DNA of 64,000 bases, from NCBI RefSeq assembly GCF_007827045.1, contig NZ_RPFW01000006.1:1-64000 (forward strand), read 5' to 3'. Within the stretch, counting starts at the first letter, position 1. Each line of letters opens with the position of its first letter. The translations under genes were made by a program, and so were the position numbers. The notes below the pieces were generated by a model. It saw only the letters and a program-made list of their open reading frames with translations, had not been told where the DNA came from and made no database searches. Below, one piece after another: positions 26,145 to 35,058 of the stretch. Source of the stretch: Trebonia kvetii. Lineage in GTDB: Bacteria > Actinomycetota > Actinomycetes > Streptosporangiales > Streptosporangiaceae.

Positions 26145-27278
26145 TTATCCGCTGACGCCGGCGTAGGAGTGCATGCCGGTGATGAACACCTGCACCACGA
26201 GCATGTTGGTCACCAGGCTGGCGAAGCCGAGCAGCTGGATGTAGTGCGCGCGGGCGCCCCGCCAGCCGGCCGTGGCCCGTGCGTGCAGGTAGGCCGCGTA
26301 GATAACCCAGGTGATGAACGCCCAGGTCTCGACCGGGTCCCAGCCCCAGTACCTGCCCCACGCCTGGTCGGCCCAGATGGCGCCGGCGATGACGCCGAAG
26401 GTCCACACCGGGAAGCCGAAGACCACGGTCCGGTAGGTCAGCTTGTCCAGGGTCTGCGCCGACGGGATCCTGGCGATGAGCCCGTTACCCGGCTGCGCCT
26501 TGCCTGCCTCGACCCGCTTCCGGTAGCGCTCGGCTATCAGGTACATGATCCCGAGCACGGCCGCCACGAAGAAGATGCCGGTCGCGAGCGTCATCGCGGT
26601 GACGTGGATGGAAAGCCAGTAGGACTGCAGCGCGGGAACCAGCGGGCCCGCCGGCGTGTAAATGAGCGTCTCGGCCAGGCCGAGCGAGAGCACGACGGCG
26701 CCCATCACGAACACGCCGAGCGTCCAGGCACGGTAGCGGAGCACGATGTAGCCGAAGAAGATCGCGGCAACGCAGGTCAGGGCGGTGATGAACTCGTACA
26801 TGTTGCCCCATGGCGCGCGATGCACCGCGAGCCCGCGGGTGACCACCGCGGCCAGGTGCGCCAGCATGCCGACGGCGCTTAGCACCGCGGCGGCGCGGAC
26901 CCAGGTTCCGGCCGCCCACATGGCACGGAAGGCGCCCGTCGGGGGAACCGGCAGGGACCGCGCCGGCGCCGCGGGAGTTACGATGCCGGATCCGCCGTCG
27001 CCCGGGCCGGCCGCACCGTCGGCCGTAGTGCCGTCGGTATTCGGCCCGCTGGTGTCGAGCCCGGCTGTGTCGAGCCCGGCGGGGGCCTGTCCGGCGCCGA
27101 CTGTCGCGAGCCTGGCGCCGGCGCGCGCCGGGGCGCGGACGCCGGTCGCGCTGGCCGCGCGACGGGGCCTGCCGAAGGCGTAGTCACCGGCGAAGGCGAG
27201 CACCGCGAGCGAGTAAATCAGCAGCGCGGCGATCAGGAAGGCATTGCTCGCGTGCGCGAAGCCAAGATTGACGGGCAT
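26145..27278 (-). CDS. ccsB: Cytochrome c biogenesis protein CcsB (system II, ResC type)
   Basis: A 377-aa multi-pass membrane protein, about eight hydrophobic segments. The heme-handling WWD-type motif is WGRYWGWDPVETWAFITW. Conserved His residues occur in MYEFIT-adjacent loops and near the C-terminus (ITGMHSYAG). With ResB it exports heme and ligates it to CXXCH apocytochromes outside the membrane. An unusual Ala/Pro/Gly/Thr-rich insertion (about residues 45-110) separates the first membrane segment from the rest. It starts six bases after resB ends. Confidence 0.92.
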   Translation of the reverse strand: MPVNLGFAHASNAFLIAALLIYSLAVLAFAGDYAFGRPRRAASATGVRAPARAGARLATVGAGQAPAGLDTAGLDTSGPNTDGTTADGAAGPGDGGSGIVTPAAPARSLPVPPTGAFRAMWAAGTWVRAAAVLSAVGMLAHLAAVVTRGLAVHRAPWGNMYEFITALTCVAAIFFGYIVLRYRAWTLGVFVMGAVVLSLGLAETLIYTPAGPLVPALQSYWLSIHVTAMTLATGIFFVAAVLGIMYLIAERYRKRVEAGKAQPGNGLIARIPSAQTLDKLTYRTVVFGFPVWTFGVIAGAIWADQAWGRYWGWDPVETWAFITWVIYAAYLHARATAGWRGARAHYIQLLGFASLVTNMLVVQVFITGMHSYAGVSG

Positions 27279-27284
27279 GAAACG

Positions 27285-28901
27285 TCACGCTCCCTCTTCA
27301 GGGTGTTTGCCGGATTCCGCGGCTGCGATCTCCGCCGCCAGCTCGGCGAACTCTTCCTCAAATCCGCCGCTGGCGTCGGATCTGGTGAGCCCGCCGACCG
27401 TAACGACGGACCCGGTGCCCGACTCCGCGGGCACCGCCCGCACGAACACCCGGCGACGTCGCACGAAGAACGAAAGCAGCAGCCCGGCAAGCGCCAGGAT
27501 TCCACAGACGAGCGCGGGCACCTGACCCGGGTCATAGGTGATCGCGATCGACACCCACTGCTTGACGCCCACGAAGGTGATCGACCCCTTGCCCCCGGGC
27601 AGCTGCCACGTCTGGCCGGGCTGAAGCAGGTGCGGCGACCCGGAGAGCTTCGTCATCCCGGTTGTGTCAAGCTGGTAGACCGACTGCGGCACCCCGGAGT
27701 TCATCCCCAGGTTCCCGGAGTAGCCGATCAGCGACACGGCTGGGTTGTCGGCGGCGGGGAAGATCGACTCGAGCGTCCCGCCCACCGAAATCGCGGTCGG
27801 CACGAACACGCCCATGAAGCCGAGCGAGGCGTCCGGTGCCTTGATCACGCCGTCCGACAGGAAGGTGCCGGTGTTGGCCGGGATGAACGGGGTCGCCTCG
27901 TCGTAGGCCACTGTGCCGTCGGCCCCGGTCACCTTGAACTCCGGCGCGTACCCGTGACCGATCAGGTAGACCTTCGCCCCGTCCACGGGGAGCGGGTCGT
28001 TGATCCGGATGTTGTAGCTGGCCGGCTTGGCGCCGGGCGATGACGTGTAGGTGACGTTCGCGTTGAAGTCCGCGGGCTGCCCGCGCGATTCCCCCGAGGT
28101 GAGGTAGGTGGCCGTGAACTTGTTGAGTGCTAGCGAGAAGGGCGCGAGATCAGAACCGGAGACAAGCCGCCCGGGGTGGAATTCGTCGAGCGCGGAGACC
28201 GTGTCGGCGAACGCCGGCTGACCCTCCACGAGCAGCTTGTCCGCCTTGTAGCCGAACAGGCCGCCGGCCGCGATCGAGACGAGCACGCCGAGCAGCGACA
28301 GGTGGAACAGCAGGTTCCCCGCCTCGCGCAGGTAACCCTTCTCCGCCGACACCCAGTGCTCCGAGCCGCCCGCCTCAGACCGCCGCAGCCGGAACCGCTG
28401 CCCGCCGAGCACCGAGGCCGCGCCCTCGACCGCATCCTGCGACGGCAGTGCGGACGTGTATGTCGACGAGTGCGGCAGCCGCGCCAGGTTCCGCGGCGCG
28501 CGCGGCGGCGGCGTGCGCGCCGCCCCGGCGAGCTTGAACGTCCTCGGCACCACGCACCCGACGAGCGACGTGAAGAGCAGCAGGTAGATCGCCGCGAACC
28601 AGGGCGCGGCGAACACGTTGAACAGCCCTAGGTGGTTCAGCCAGGGCGCGAGACCTGGATGCGCGGCGTAGTACTGCTGCACGGCGGACGGATCGGCGCC
28701 CTGCTGCGGCAGCACGGACCCGGGGATCGAGCCGAGGGCGAGCAGGAACAGCAGGATCAGTGCTGTGCGCATGGAGGTGAGCTGCCGCCATCCCCAGCGC
28801 AGCCACCCGGCGTTCGCCGCCGGCGAGTCCTGCGGTTCGCCGCCATCGGCCGTCACCTGCGGTGACCGGGGCTCCGACGACGGGGTGCGTACGTCTGTCA
28901 C
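27285..28901 (-). CDS. resB: Cytochrome c biogenesis protein ResB
   Basis: 538 aa. Membrane segments lie near residues 40-60, 90-110, 195-215 and 455-475, with a large external domain between the last two. LRWGWRQLTSMRTALILLFLLA, PWFAAIYLLLFTSLVGCVVPR and NLLFHLSLLGVLV are typical ResB/Ccs1 segments. It is the partner of CcsB in system II heme ligation. The GTG start overlaps the resA stop as GTGA, so it is translationally coupled. Confidence 0.93.
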   Translation of the reverse strand: MTDVRTPSSEPRSPQVTADGGEPQDSPAANAGWLRWGWRQLTSMRTALILLFLLALGSIPGSVLPQQGADPSAVQQYYAAHPGLAPWLNHLGLFNVFAAPWFAAIYLLLFTSLVGCVVPRTFKLAGAARTPPPRAPRNLARLPHSSTYTSALPSQDAVEGAASVLGGQRFRLRRSEAGGSEHWVSAEKGYLREAGNLLFHLSLLGVLVSIAAGGLFGYKADKLLVEGQPAFADTVSALDEFHPGRLVSGSDLAPFSLALNKFTATYLTSGESRGQPADFNANVTYTSSPGAKPASYNIRINDPLPVDGAKVYLIGHGYAPEFKVTGADGTVAYDEATPFIPANTGTFLSDGVIKAPDASLGFMGVFVPTAISVGGTLESIFPAADNPAVSLIGYSGNLGMNSGVPQSVYQLDTTGMTKLSGSPHLLQPGQTWQLPGGKGSITFVGVKQWVSIAITYDPGQVPALVCGILALAGLLLSFFVRRRRVFVRAVPAESGTGSVVTVGGLTRSDASGGFEEEFAELAAEIAAAESGKHPEEGA

Positions 28902-29470
28902 TGTGTCACCGCCGCATCGCGCAGGAGCGTCGTCAGCTGGCTGTAGCTGACCGCGCCGAGTATCAGCCCTGCGACGTGTCCCGTCTTGTCGATAACGACC
29001 GTGGTGGGGGTGTCGCTCACCGGCGCGACCTGGGAGAACTGCTGTACGACAAGGTAACCGGGGTCATTGATGCTCGGGTAGGAGATGCGCAGCCGCTGCG
29101 TGAAAGCCAGCGCGTTCGCCGGGGAGTCGTGCACGTCGTCGCCCAGGAACGCCACTCCCTGCTTGCCGTACTGCTGGGCGAGCACTTCCAGCGTCGGCGC
29201 CTCGTCACGGCACGGCGGACACCACGATCCCCAGAAGTTGAGCACCACGGTCTTCCCTAGGTAGCTGGACAGCCTGATCGTGGTCCCGGTCAGCGAGGTG
29301 CCCGTGAATTCCGGCGCGGCCGGCCGCTGCCCAGCCTGGTACGCGATGATGCCGTCGGCGCTCGCGTTGCCCTTCTCCTGGGAAAGCAGCCCGATCGCGA
29401 GACCCCCGGCAAGCAGCACGGCGAGCACAGCCGTCGCGATGACGACCATCCGGCGCTTGGCTCTGAACAC
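28898..29470 (-). CDS. resA: Thiol-disulfide oxidoreductase ResA/TlpA-like
   Basis: 190 aa, anchored by an N-terminal membrane segment (MVVIATAVLAVLLAGGLAIGLL) and carrying a thioredoxin fold with NFWGSWCPPCRDEAPTLE (CPPC active site) and the cis-Pro region SDTPTTVVID. It keeps apocytochrome c cysteines reduced before heme attachment. GTG 29470 has AAGGAA seven bases upstream; the longer GTG at 29524 has no usable spacing. The usual electron donor CcdA is not encoded between resA and resB. Confidence 0.87.
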   Translation of the reverse strand: MFRAKRRMVVIATAVLAVLLAGGLAIGLLSQEKGNASADGIIAYQAGQRPAAPEFTGTSLTGTTIRLSSYLGKTVVLNFWGSWCPPCRDEAPTLEVLAQQYGKQGVAFLGDDVHDSPANALAFTQRLRISYPSINDPGYLVVQQFSQVAPVSDTPTTVVIDKTGHVAGLILGAVSYSQLTTLLRDAAVTQ

Positions 29471-29546
29471 CAGCGGTTCCTTACGGGCGATTGACTTCCG
29501 GAGGGACGACCCCTCGTGATCCACTCCTACAGGAAGTAGTACTCAC

Positions 29547-30179
29547 CTATTGTGCCCTATCCGGATCGGTGACGGGTCGCCGGGGCGGGACGGCATATGA
29601 AACGCCGGTGAGCTCGTCTCCGTCGAAGCTGAAGCTGGTGACGGAACCGAGGGCGCACTCACGGCTGTTGGGGTTGTGCCAGAGCCGCCGGTGCTCGGCG
29701 GCGAGGCGGCTGACCCAGATCGGGAGCTGGTGGCTGACGCACACCGCCTCCTGACCGCGAGCCGCGTCCCGCGCCCTGTCGACGACCTGCCGCACCCGCG
29801 CCGCGACCTCGGTGTAGCGCTCGCCCCAGGACGGCGTGAACGGGTTCCACAGGTACTTCCAGTTGAGCGGGTTCACCGCGAGGCTGGCCAGGCTGACGGA
29901 CTTGCCCTCGAGCACGTTGCCCGACTCGATGAGCCTGTCGTCGGTGGTGATCGGCAGGCCAAGGCGGTCGGCCACCGGCTGCGCGGTCTCCTGCGCCCGC
30001 TCAAGCGGGGATGCGAAGACTGCCGCCACCGGGCGGCCCTCGAAATAGTCGGCCGCGGCGACGGCCATCATCCGCCCGTTGGCGGACAGGTGGTAGCCGG
30101 GCAGCCGCCCGTACAGGACGTGCTTTGGGTTATGCACTTCACCGTGCCGTAGCAGGTGAACGACAGTGATCTCAGCCAT
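29547..30179 (-). CDS. Histidine phosphatase family protein (phosphoglycerate mutase-like)
   Basis: 210 aa. LLRHGEVHNP near the N-terminus holds the phospho-accepting His; FASPLERAQETAQ and VCVSHQLPIWV supply the remaining phosphate-pocket residues. It belongs to the CobC/GpmB-like branch, which contains phosphatases of varied substrates. In many actinobacteria such a gene sits between hemL and the cytochrome c genes, as here. The substrate is unknown. Confidence 0.85.
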   Translation of the reverse strand: MAEITVVHLLRHGEVHNPKHVLYGRLPGYHLSANGRMMAVAAADYFEGRPVAAVFASPLERAQETAQPVADRLGLPITTDDRLIESGNVLEGKSVSLASLAVNPLNWKYLWNPFTPSWGERYTEVAARVRQVVDRARDAARGQEAVCVSHQLPIWVSRLAAEHRRLWHNPNSRECALGSVTSFSFDGDELTGVSYAVPPRRPVTDPDRAQ

Positions 30180-30228
30180 GGCGAGGTCAGCCTACCGGCT
30201 TCCGCTGCCTGCCCACCCCGGGGGCGGC

Positions 30229-31530
30229 TCAGCTCGCGCGCAGGGCCTGCGCGGCGGCACGGGCGGCGGCGGGAACGGCGTCCGCGACCCGGGACAGCGC
30301 CTCATCGTCGTGGGCGGCGGAGACGAACCAGGCCTCGAAGGCCGACGGCGGAAGGTAGACGCCGCCGTCGAGCATCGCGTGGAAGAAGGCTGAGTAGGCG
30401 ACGGTGGACTGGTCCTTGGCGTCGGCGAAGTTCCGCACCGGCTCGGTTCGGCCGAGGAAGATGGTGAACAGGCTGCCCGCCGTGGACCGGTAGTGCGGCA
30501 CGCCCTCCTTCTCAAGGACGGCGGAGACCAGCGCGCCAAGGGCGTCGGCGAAGGCATCCACGGTCGCGTACACCGCTGGGGTGCAGGCGCGCAGCGTGGC
30601 CAGGCCCGCCGCGGTGGCGAGCGGGTTACCCGACAGCGTGCCCGCCTGGTAAACCGGGCCGACCGGCGCGAGCCGCGACATGATCTCCGCCCGTCCGCCG
30701 AACGCCGCGCACGGCAGGCCGCCGCCCATTACCTTCCCGAACGTCACCAGGTCGCCGCGCACGCCGTCGAGCCCGTACCAGCCCTGGCCGGTGACACGGA
30801 AACCGGTGAGCACCTCGTCCATGATCAGCAGGGCGCCCGACGCGTCGCACAGCGACCGCAGCAGCTCGTTGAACCCGGCCGCGGGCGGCACGACGCCCAT
30901 GTTGGCCGGGCAGGCCTCGGTGATCACGCAAGCGATCTCGTCGCCGCGCGCCGCGAACAGCGCCCGCACCGCGTCCGCGTCGTTGTACGGGAGCACCACT
31001 GTGTCGGCGGCGGAGGCACCCGTCACGCCAGGCGTGTCGGGAAGGCCGAGTGTGGCGACGCCCGAGCCGGCCGCCACAAGCAGCGCGTCCACGTGCCCGT
31101 GGTAGCAGCCGGCGAACTTCACCACGATGGCCCGGCCGGTGTAGCCGCGGGCCAGCCGGAGCGCGCTCATCGTCGCCTCGGTGCCCGAGTTGACCAGCCG
31201 CACCTGCTCCACCGGGGCCCGCGCGATGATCTCCGCGGCCAGGTCGACCTCGCCAGGCGTCGCGGCGCCGAACGAGGTGCCGCGCGCGAGCGCGGCGGAG
31301 ACCGCGTCGGTGACCGCCGGGTGCCCGTGGCCGAGGATCATCGGCCCCCAGGAACAGATCAGGTCGACGTACTTTCGTCCGTCCACGTCGAACAGGTACG
31401 GCCCGGCGGCCCTGTCGATGAACCTGGGTACGCCGCCGACCGGACCGAAGGCGCGGACTGGGGAGTTCACGCCCCCCGGGGTCACCGTAACGGCACGGTC
31501 GAACAACTCGCCTGATCGATCCTTGGTCAC
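30229..31530 (-). CDS. hemL: Glutamate-1-semialdehyde 2,1-aminomutase
   Basis: 433 aa. TPGGVNSPVRAFGPVGGVP at the N-terminus, NSGTEATMSALRLARGYTGR, DEVLTGFRV and VTFGKVMGGGLPCAAFGGR (PLP lysine) match HemL throughout. It turns glutamate-1-semialdehyde into 5-aminolevulinate, the last step of the C5 route started by HemA at 36.1 kb. GTG 31530 is three bases after the stop of the upstream gene. It is a functional homologue of the aminotransferase at 1.8 kb but clearly the heme enzyme by sequence and place. Confidence 0.96.
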   Translation of the reverse strand: MTKDRSGELFDRAVTVTPGGVNSPVRAFGPVGGVPRFIDRAAGPYLFDVDGRKYVDLICSWGPMILGHGHPAVTDAVSAALARGTSFGAATPGEVDLAAEIIARAPVEQVRLVNSGTEATMSALRLARGYTGRAIVVKFAGCYHGHVDALLVAAGSGVATLGLPDTPGVTGASAADTVVLPYNDADAVRALFAARGDEIACVITEACPANMGVVPPAAGFNELLRSLCDASGALLIMDEVLTGFRVTGQGWYGLDGVRGDLVTFGKVMGGGLPCAAFGGRAEIMSRLAPVGPVYQAGTLSGNPLATAAGLATLRACTPAVYATVDAFADALGALVSAVLEKEGVPHYRSTAGSLFTIFLGRTEPVRNFADAKDQSTVAYSAFFHAMLDGGVYLPPSAFEAWFVSAAHDDEALSRVADAVPAAARAAAQALRAS

Positions 31531-31533
31531 TGG

Positions 31534-32286
31534 TTAGCCTTCTTCCTCGCACGCGTCGACCAGGTATTCAAGCAGCCGCAGTCCGTCGGGCAGCGTCCGG
31601 CCGGCCGGCTCGCGGACCCAGCGTACGTCCTGGCCTGTCCCGTACCTGGACGGCGGCGCGAGCACGAAGCTGTCCCTGGTGTGCCAGCGCAGCGACTCGC
31701 CCTCTCCGAGGTCGGGCGAGGCGTCCAGGCCGCACGACCACCATTCGTCCTCGTCGGCTGGCGCGCCCCTGGTCAGGACGTAGAAGTGCATCCGGTCCGT
31801 GCTCCGCATGCCAGGCGCGCCCGCACGCGCGTCCGCCATGCCACGGGCCGTGCGCGGGTTCGACCCCGCGGCGGACAGCAGCACAGAGACCGGCCCGGTT
31901 GCCACGCTGGCGGCGGCCATCCGCGCGAGCGCCTTCGCACCGCCGACCGCGGGCACGTCCAGAACATCAAAAACCCGTCCGGTGGCGAGAATCACATTCG
32001 CCTCCGGACGGGTTTCCCACCACTGTCCGATGACCGCGCTGTCCGCGGTCGCCTGCATCTGCCAGGTCGGTGATACCGGATGCGCTCCCGGTGCCGGGCA
32101 GCCGACCCTGTCGCAAGAGCACGCACGGCCCGGCTCTGATAGCCCGACGCCGTCAAGCCCCCCGCTTGGACTCGCCCCCTGACATACCGGCCAGCCGAGC
32201 GCGGCATATTCAAGTGCCGCCGCGCCGAGCGCAGGCGGCCGCCCCGCCACCCGCCGACGGCCGCGTCGCCGCATCATCGTCACCAT
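31534..32286 (-). CDS. Primase/polymerase (Prim-Pol N-terminal)-like protein with altered active site
   Basis: About 250 aa. GAAALEYAALGWPVCQGA, CSCDRVGCPAPGAHPV and WWETRPEANVILATG are the hallmarks of the bifunctional DNA primase/polymerase N-terminal domain. The acidic motif, normally hhhDhD, reads VLDVPAVGGAKAL, so the second Asp is replaced by Pro. MHFYVL stands where the His motif is expected. There is no helicase domain. The protein is probably not a working primase. The start is uncertain (ATG 32286, 32277 or 32274). It lies between hemB and hemL on the same strand. Confidence 0.7.
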   Translation of the reverse strand: MVTMMRRRGRRRVAGRPPALGAAALEYAALGWPVCQGASPSGGLDGVGLSEPGRACSCDRVGCPAPGAHPVSPTWQMQATADSAVIGQWWETRPEANVILATGRVFDVLDVPAVGGAKALARMAAASVATGPVSVLLSAAGSNPRTARGMADARAGAPGMRSTDRMHFYVLTRGAPADEDEWWSCGLDASPDLGEGESLRWHTRDSFVLAPPSRYGTGQDVRWVREPAGRTLPDGLRLLEYLVDACEEEG

Positions 32287-32472
32287 CAGGCCCCGCCATC
32301 CCCTAGTGGTTCGCAACCATCCCTGCCCGGCGGACCCGTCATCCCTAGGTAAATGCCAAAGCGTCCGCCGGACGGTTCATGGGATTGCGAAAATGGTACC
32401 GCCGCCCACCACCCTGTTCGGCGCGGATGGCCGTGACTCGCGCCACTTGCTGAGCGCCCGATGGCACAATGC

Positions 32473-33459
32473 TCAGGCGCGGAGACGGCGCGCCACCTCG
32501 GTGGCCCAGTAGGTGAGGATCACGCTGGCGCCCGCGCGGCGGATCGACGTCAGCGTCTCCATGATCGCCTTGTCCCTGTCCAGCCAGCCGTTGGCGGCGG
32601 CCGCCTCGAGCATCGCGAACTCGCCGCTGACCTGGTAGGCGGCGACAGGGACCCGTACGGTGTCCGCCACCCGCCTGATGATGTCCAGGTAGCTGAGCGC
32701 CGGCTTGATCATCACCATGTCCGCGCCCTCTGCCAGGTCGAGTTCGACCTCCCTGAGCGCCTCGCGCGCGTTGGCCGGGTCCTGCTGATGGGTGGCGCGG
32801 TCGCCGAAGCGCGGCGCTCCCTCGGCAGCTTCGCGGAACGGCCCGTAGAACGCGGATGCGTACTTGGCCGAGTAGGCGCAAATCGGGACGTCGCGGAAGC
32901 CCGCACCGTCGAGCGCCTTCCTGATGGCGCCGACCTGGCCGTCCATCATCCCGCTGGGCGCCACCATGTGGGCGCCCGCCCGCGCCTGCGCGATGGCGGT
33001 CGACGCGTACCGCTCAAGCGTCGAGTCGTTGTCCACGCTACCGCCGGGGGTGACGATGCCGCAGTGCCCGTGGTCGGTGTACTCGCACAGGCAAAGATCG
33101 GCAAGGACGACGAGGCCGTCGCCCACCTCGGCCCTGATGTCGGCGATGGCCAGCTGGGAGATGCCCTCAGGATCGTCCGCCGCGCTGCCCTGGGCGTCCT
33201 TGTCCGCTGGCACGCCGAACACGATGATGCCGCCCACGCCTGCCTCGGCGGCCTCGGCGGCCGCCTTGCGCAGGCTGTCGCGGGTGTGCTGGACAACCCC
33301 TGGCATGGAGCTGATCGGCTGCGGGTCGGCGATGCCTTCCTTGATGAACACGGGAAGCACGAGTTCGGCCGGGCGGAGCGCGGTCTCGGCCACCATGGAC
33401 CGCAGCGCCGCGGTCCCGCGCAGCCGCCGCGCCCTAACCTCAGGAAACCCAGCGCTCAC
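32473..33459 (-). CDS. hemB: Delta-aminolevulinic acid dehydratase (porphobilinogen synthase)
   Basis: 328 aa. The two Schiff-base lysines are in YSAKYASAFYGPFR and MVMIKPALSYLDI. LADLCLCEYTDHGHCG gives the Cys triad of a zinc-dependent enzyme. It condenses two aminolevulinate molecules to porphobilinogen. GTG 33459 has AGGAGAC upstream. It follows hemD by 24 bases in the rex-hem operon. Confidence 0.96.
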   Translation of the reverse strand: MSAGFPEVRARRLRGTAALRSMVAETALRPAELVLPVFIKEGIADPQPISSMPGVVQHTRDSLRKAAAEAAEAGVGGIIVFGVPADKDAQGSAADDPEGISQLAIADIRAEVGDGLVVLADLCLCEYTDHGHCGIVTPGGSVDNDSTLERYASTAIAQARAGAHMVAPSGMMDGQVGAIRKALDGAGFRDVPICAYSAKYASAFYGPFREAAEGAPRFGDRATHQQDPANAREALREVELDLAEGADMVMIKPALSYLDIIRRVADTVRVPVAAYQVSGEFAMLEAAAANGWLDRDKAIMETLTSIRRAGASVILTYWATEVARRLRA

Positions 33460-33483
33460 GAACGTCTCCTGTCCTAGTAACGG

Positions 33484-35058
33484 TTAGCGCAGGCGGCGAC
33501 GGCCGCCCCGGCGGCGCTCGCTCGGACGGCGCAGCGGCTCGCCTGCCGCGATGGCCGCGTCGCGCTGCGCGGCGCCGAAGGCGGCGAGCGCGTCCACCAG
33601 GGCGGTGACCGACGGCCTGCCGGCCGTAACGTCCACCCGGAGGCCGAACTCCGTCGCCGTGCTCTCCGTCTGCGGGCCGATCACGCCGATCACGGTCACC
33701 GCGTGCGGCTTGCCGGCGATGCCGACGAGGTTGCGCACGGTAGACGACGAGGTGAACAGGACGGCATCGAACCCGCCGCCCTTGATGGCTTCCCTGATGG
33801 GGGCGGGCGGCGGCGCGGCGCGCACCGTCCGGTAGGCGGTCACGTCCTCCGCCTCCCAGCCCAGATCGGTCAGCCTGGCGACCAAGGTCTCCGTCGCGAT
33901 GTCCGCCCGCGGCAGCAGCACCCGGTTGATCGGGTCGAGCACGTCGTCGTAGGGCGGCCACGCGTCCGCGAGGCCCTCGGCGGACTGCTGGCCGTCCGGC
34001 ACCAGGTCGGGCCTGATGCCGAACTCGACCAGGGCCGCGGTCGTCTGCTCGCCGACCGCCGCTACCTTGACGCCGGCGAAGGCACGGGCGTCGAGGCCGT
34101 ACTCCTCGAGCTTCTCCCGCACCGCCTTGACCGCGTTGGTCGAGGTGAACGCCACCCACTGGTAGCGGCCCGTGACCAGGCCCTTCACCGCGCGCTCCAT
34201 CTGCTGCGGTGTGCGCGGCGGCTCGACCGCGATCGTCGGCACCTCTTCTGGCACCGCGCCGTACTCGCGCAGCCGCTCGGAGACGACCGATGCCTGCTCC
34301 CTGGTCCGCGGCACAAGCACCCGCCAGCCGAATAGCGGCTTGGTCTCGTACCAGGACATCCGGTTCTTCGCCGCCGCCACGTCGCCCACCACGGCGACGG
34401 CGCCGCCGCGGGTGGTCGCGACGGTGATGCCCGCGGCCTTGAGGTCCGGACCGATCCTGCCCAGCGTGGTGACCACGGTCTGCTGTTCGGTGGTGGTGCC
34501 GTCCCAGGTGATCGCGAACGGGGTGGAGTCAGGCCAGCCCGCCGCTATCAGCATCTTGCCCAGGTCGGCAGGGGCGGTCTCGGCCCCGAGCACCACGAGC
34601 GTGCCCGGGCCGTAGCCGACCTGGCTCACCTCGTTGGCATGCACGATCCGCAGCTCGCCGGTCCCGTCGGCGGGCAGGGCTATCCCCGCGTAGGCGGGGA
34701 CGCCGGTGGCCGCGGGCACCCCGGGGACGATCTCGAAGCGCACCTGTGCCTTGGCGACGGCCTGCACCTCGGCCGCGCCGCCGGCGATCAGCGGATCGCC
34801 GGCGAACAGCCGCACCGCGAACAGTCCGTCCCTCGCCGCCTGGACCAGGATCCTCGCCGTGTCCACCACGTCCGTGGGCTCGCTTACCCGCACCTCGGGC
34901 GCGAGCAGCCCGCGTACCCGCTCCGCCACCTCGGCCTCGGCGACGACCAGCCCCGCCGCGCCAAGCAGCCGGGCGGCGCGCATGGTCAGCAGCCCCTCGT
35001 CACCGGGACCCGCTCCGACGAACGCGACCCAGCCTTCCATGTCAATCATGCGCATCAT
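33484..35058 (-). CDS. hemD: Uroporphyrinogen-III synthase fused to a SUMT-like methyltransferase domain
   Basis: 524 aa. Residues about 8-245 follow the CobA/SUMT fold: WVAFVGAGPGDEGLLT, VRLFAGDPLIAGG and VPGVPAATGVPAYAGIALP. The usual FGRGGEE stretch is not kept, so methyltransferase activity is uncertain. Residues about 250-500 are HemD (WRVLVPRTREQASVVSERL, WVAFTSTNAVKAV, VLFTSSSTVRNLV), which inverts ring D to make uroporphyrinogen III. The ATG overlaps the hemC stop; ATG 35040 is another possible start. The C-terminus is very Arg-rich. Confidence 0.9.
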   Translation of the reverse strand: MMRMIDMEGWVAFVGAGPGDEGLLTMRAARLLGAAGLVVAEAEVAERVRGLLAPEVRVSEPTDVVDTARILVQAARDGLFAVRLFAGDPLIAGGAAEVQAVAKAQVRFEIVPGVPAATGVPAYAGIALPADGTGELRIVHANEVSQVGYGPGTLVVLGAETAPADLGKMLIAAGWPDSTPFAITWDGTTTEQQTVVTTLGRIGPDLKAAGITVATTRGGAVAVVGDVAAAKNRMSWYETKPLFGWRVLVPRTREQASVVSERLREYGAVPEEVPTIAVEPPRTPQQMERAVKGLVTGRYQWVAFTSTNAVKAVREKLEEYGLDARAFAGVKVAAVGEQTTAALVEFGIRPDLVPDGQQSAEGLADAWPPYDDVLDPINRVLLPRADIATETLVARLTDLGWEAEDVTAYRTVRAAPPPAPIREAIKGGGFDAVLFTSSSTVRNLVGIAGKPHAVTVIGVIGPQTESTATEFGLRVDVTAGRPSVTALVDALAAFGAAQRDAAIAAGEPLRRPSERRRGGRRRLR

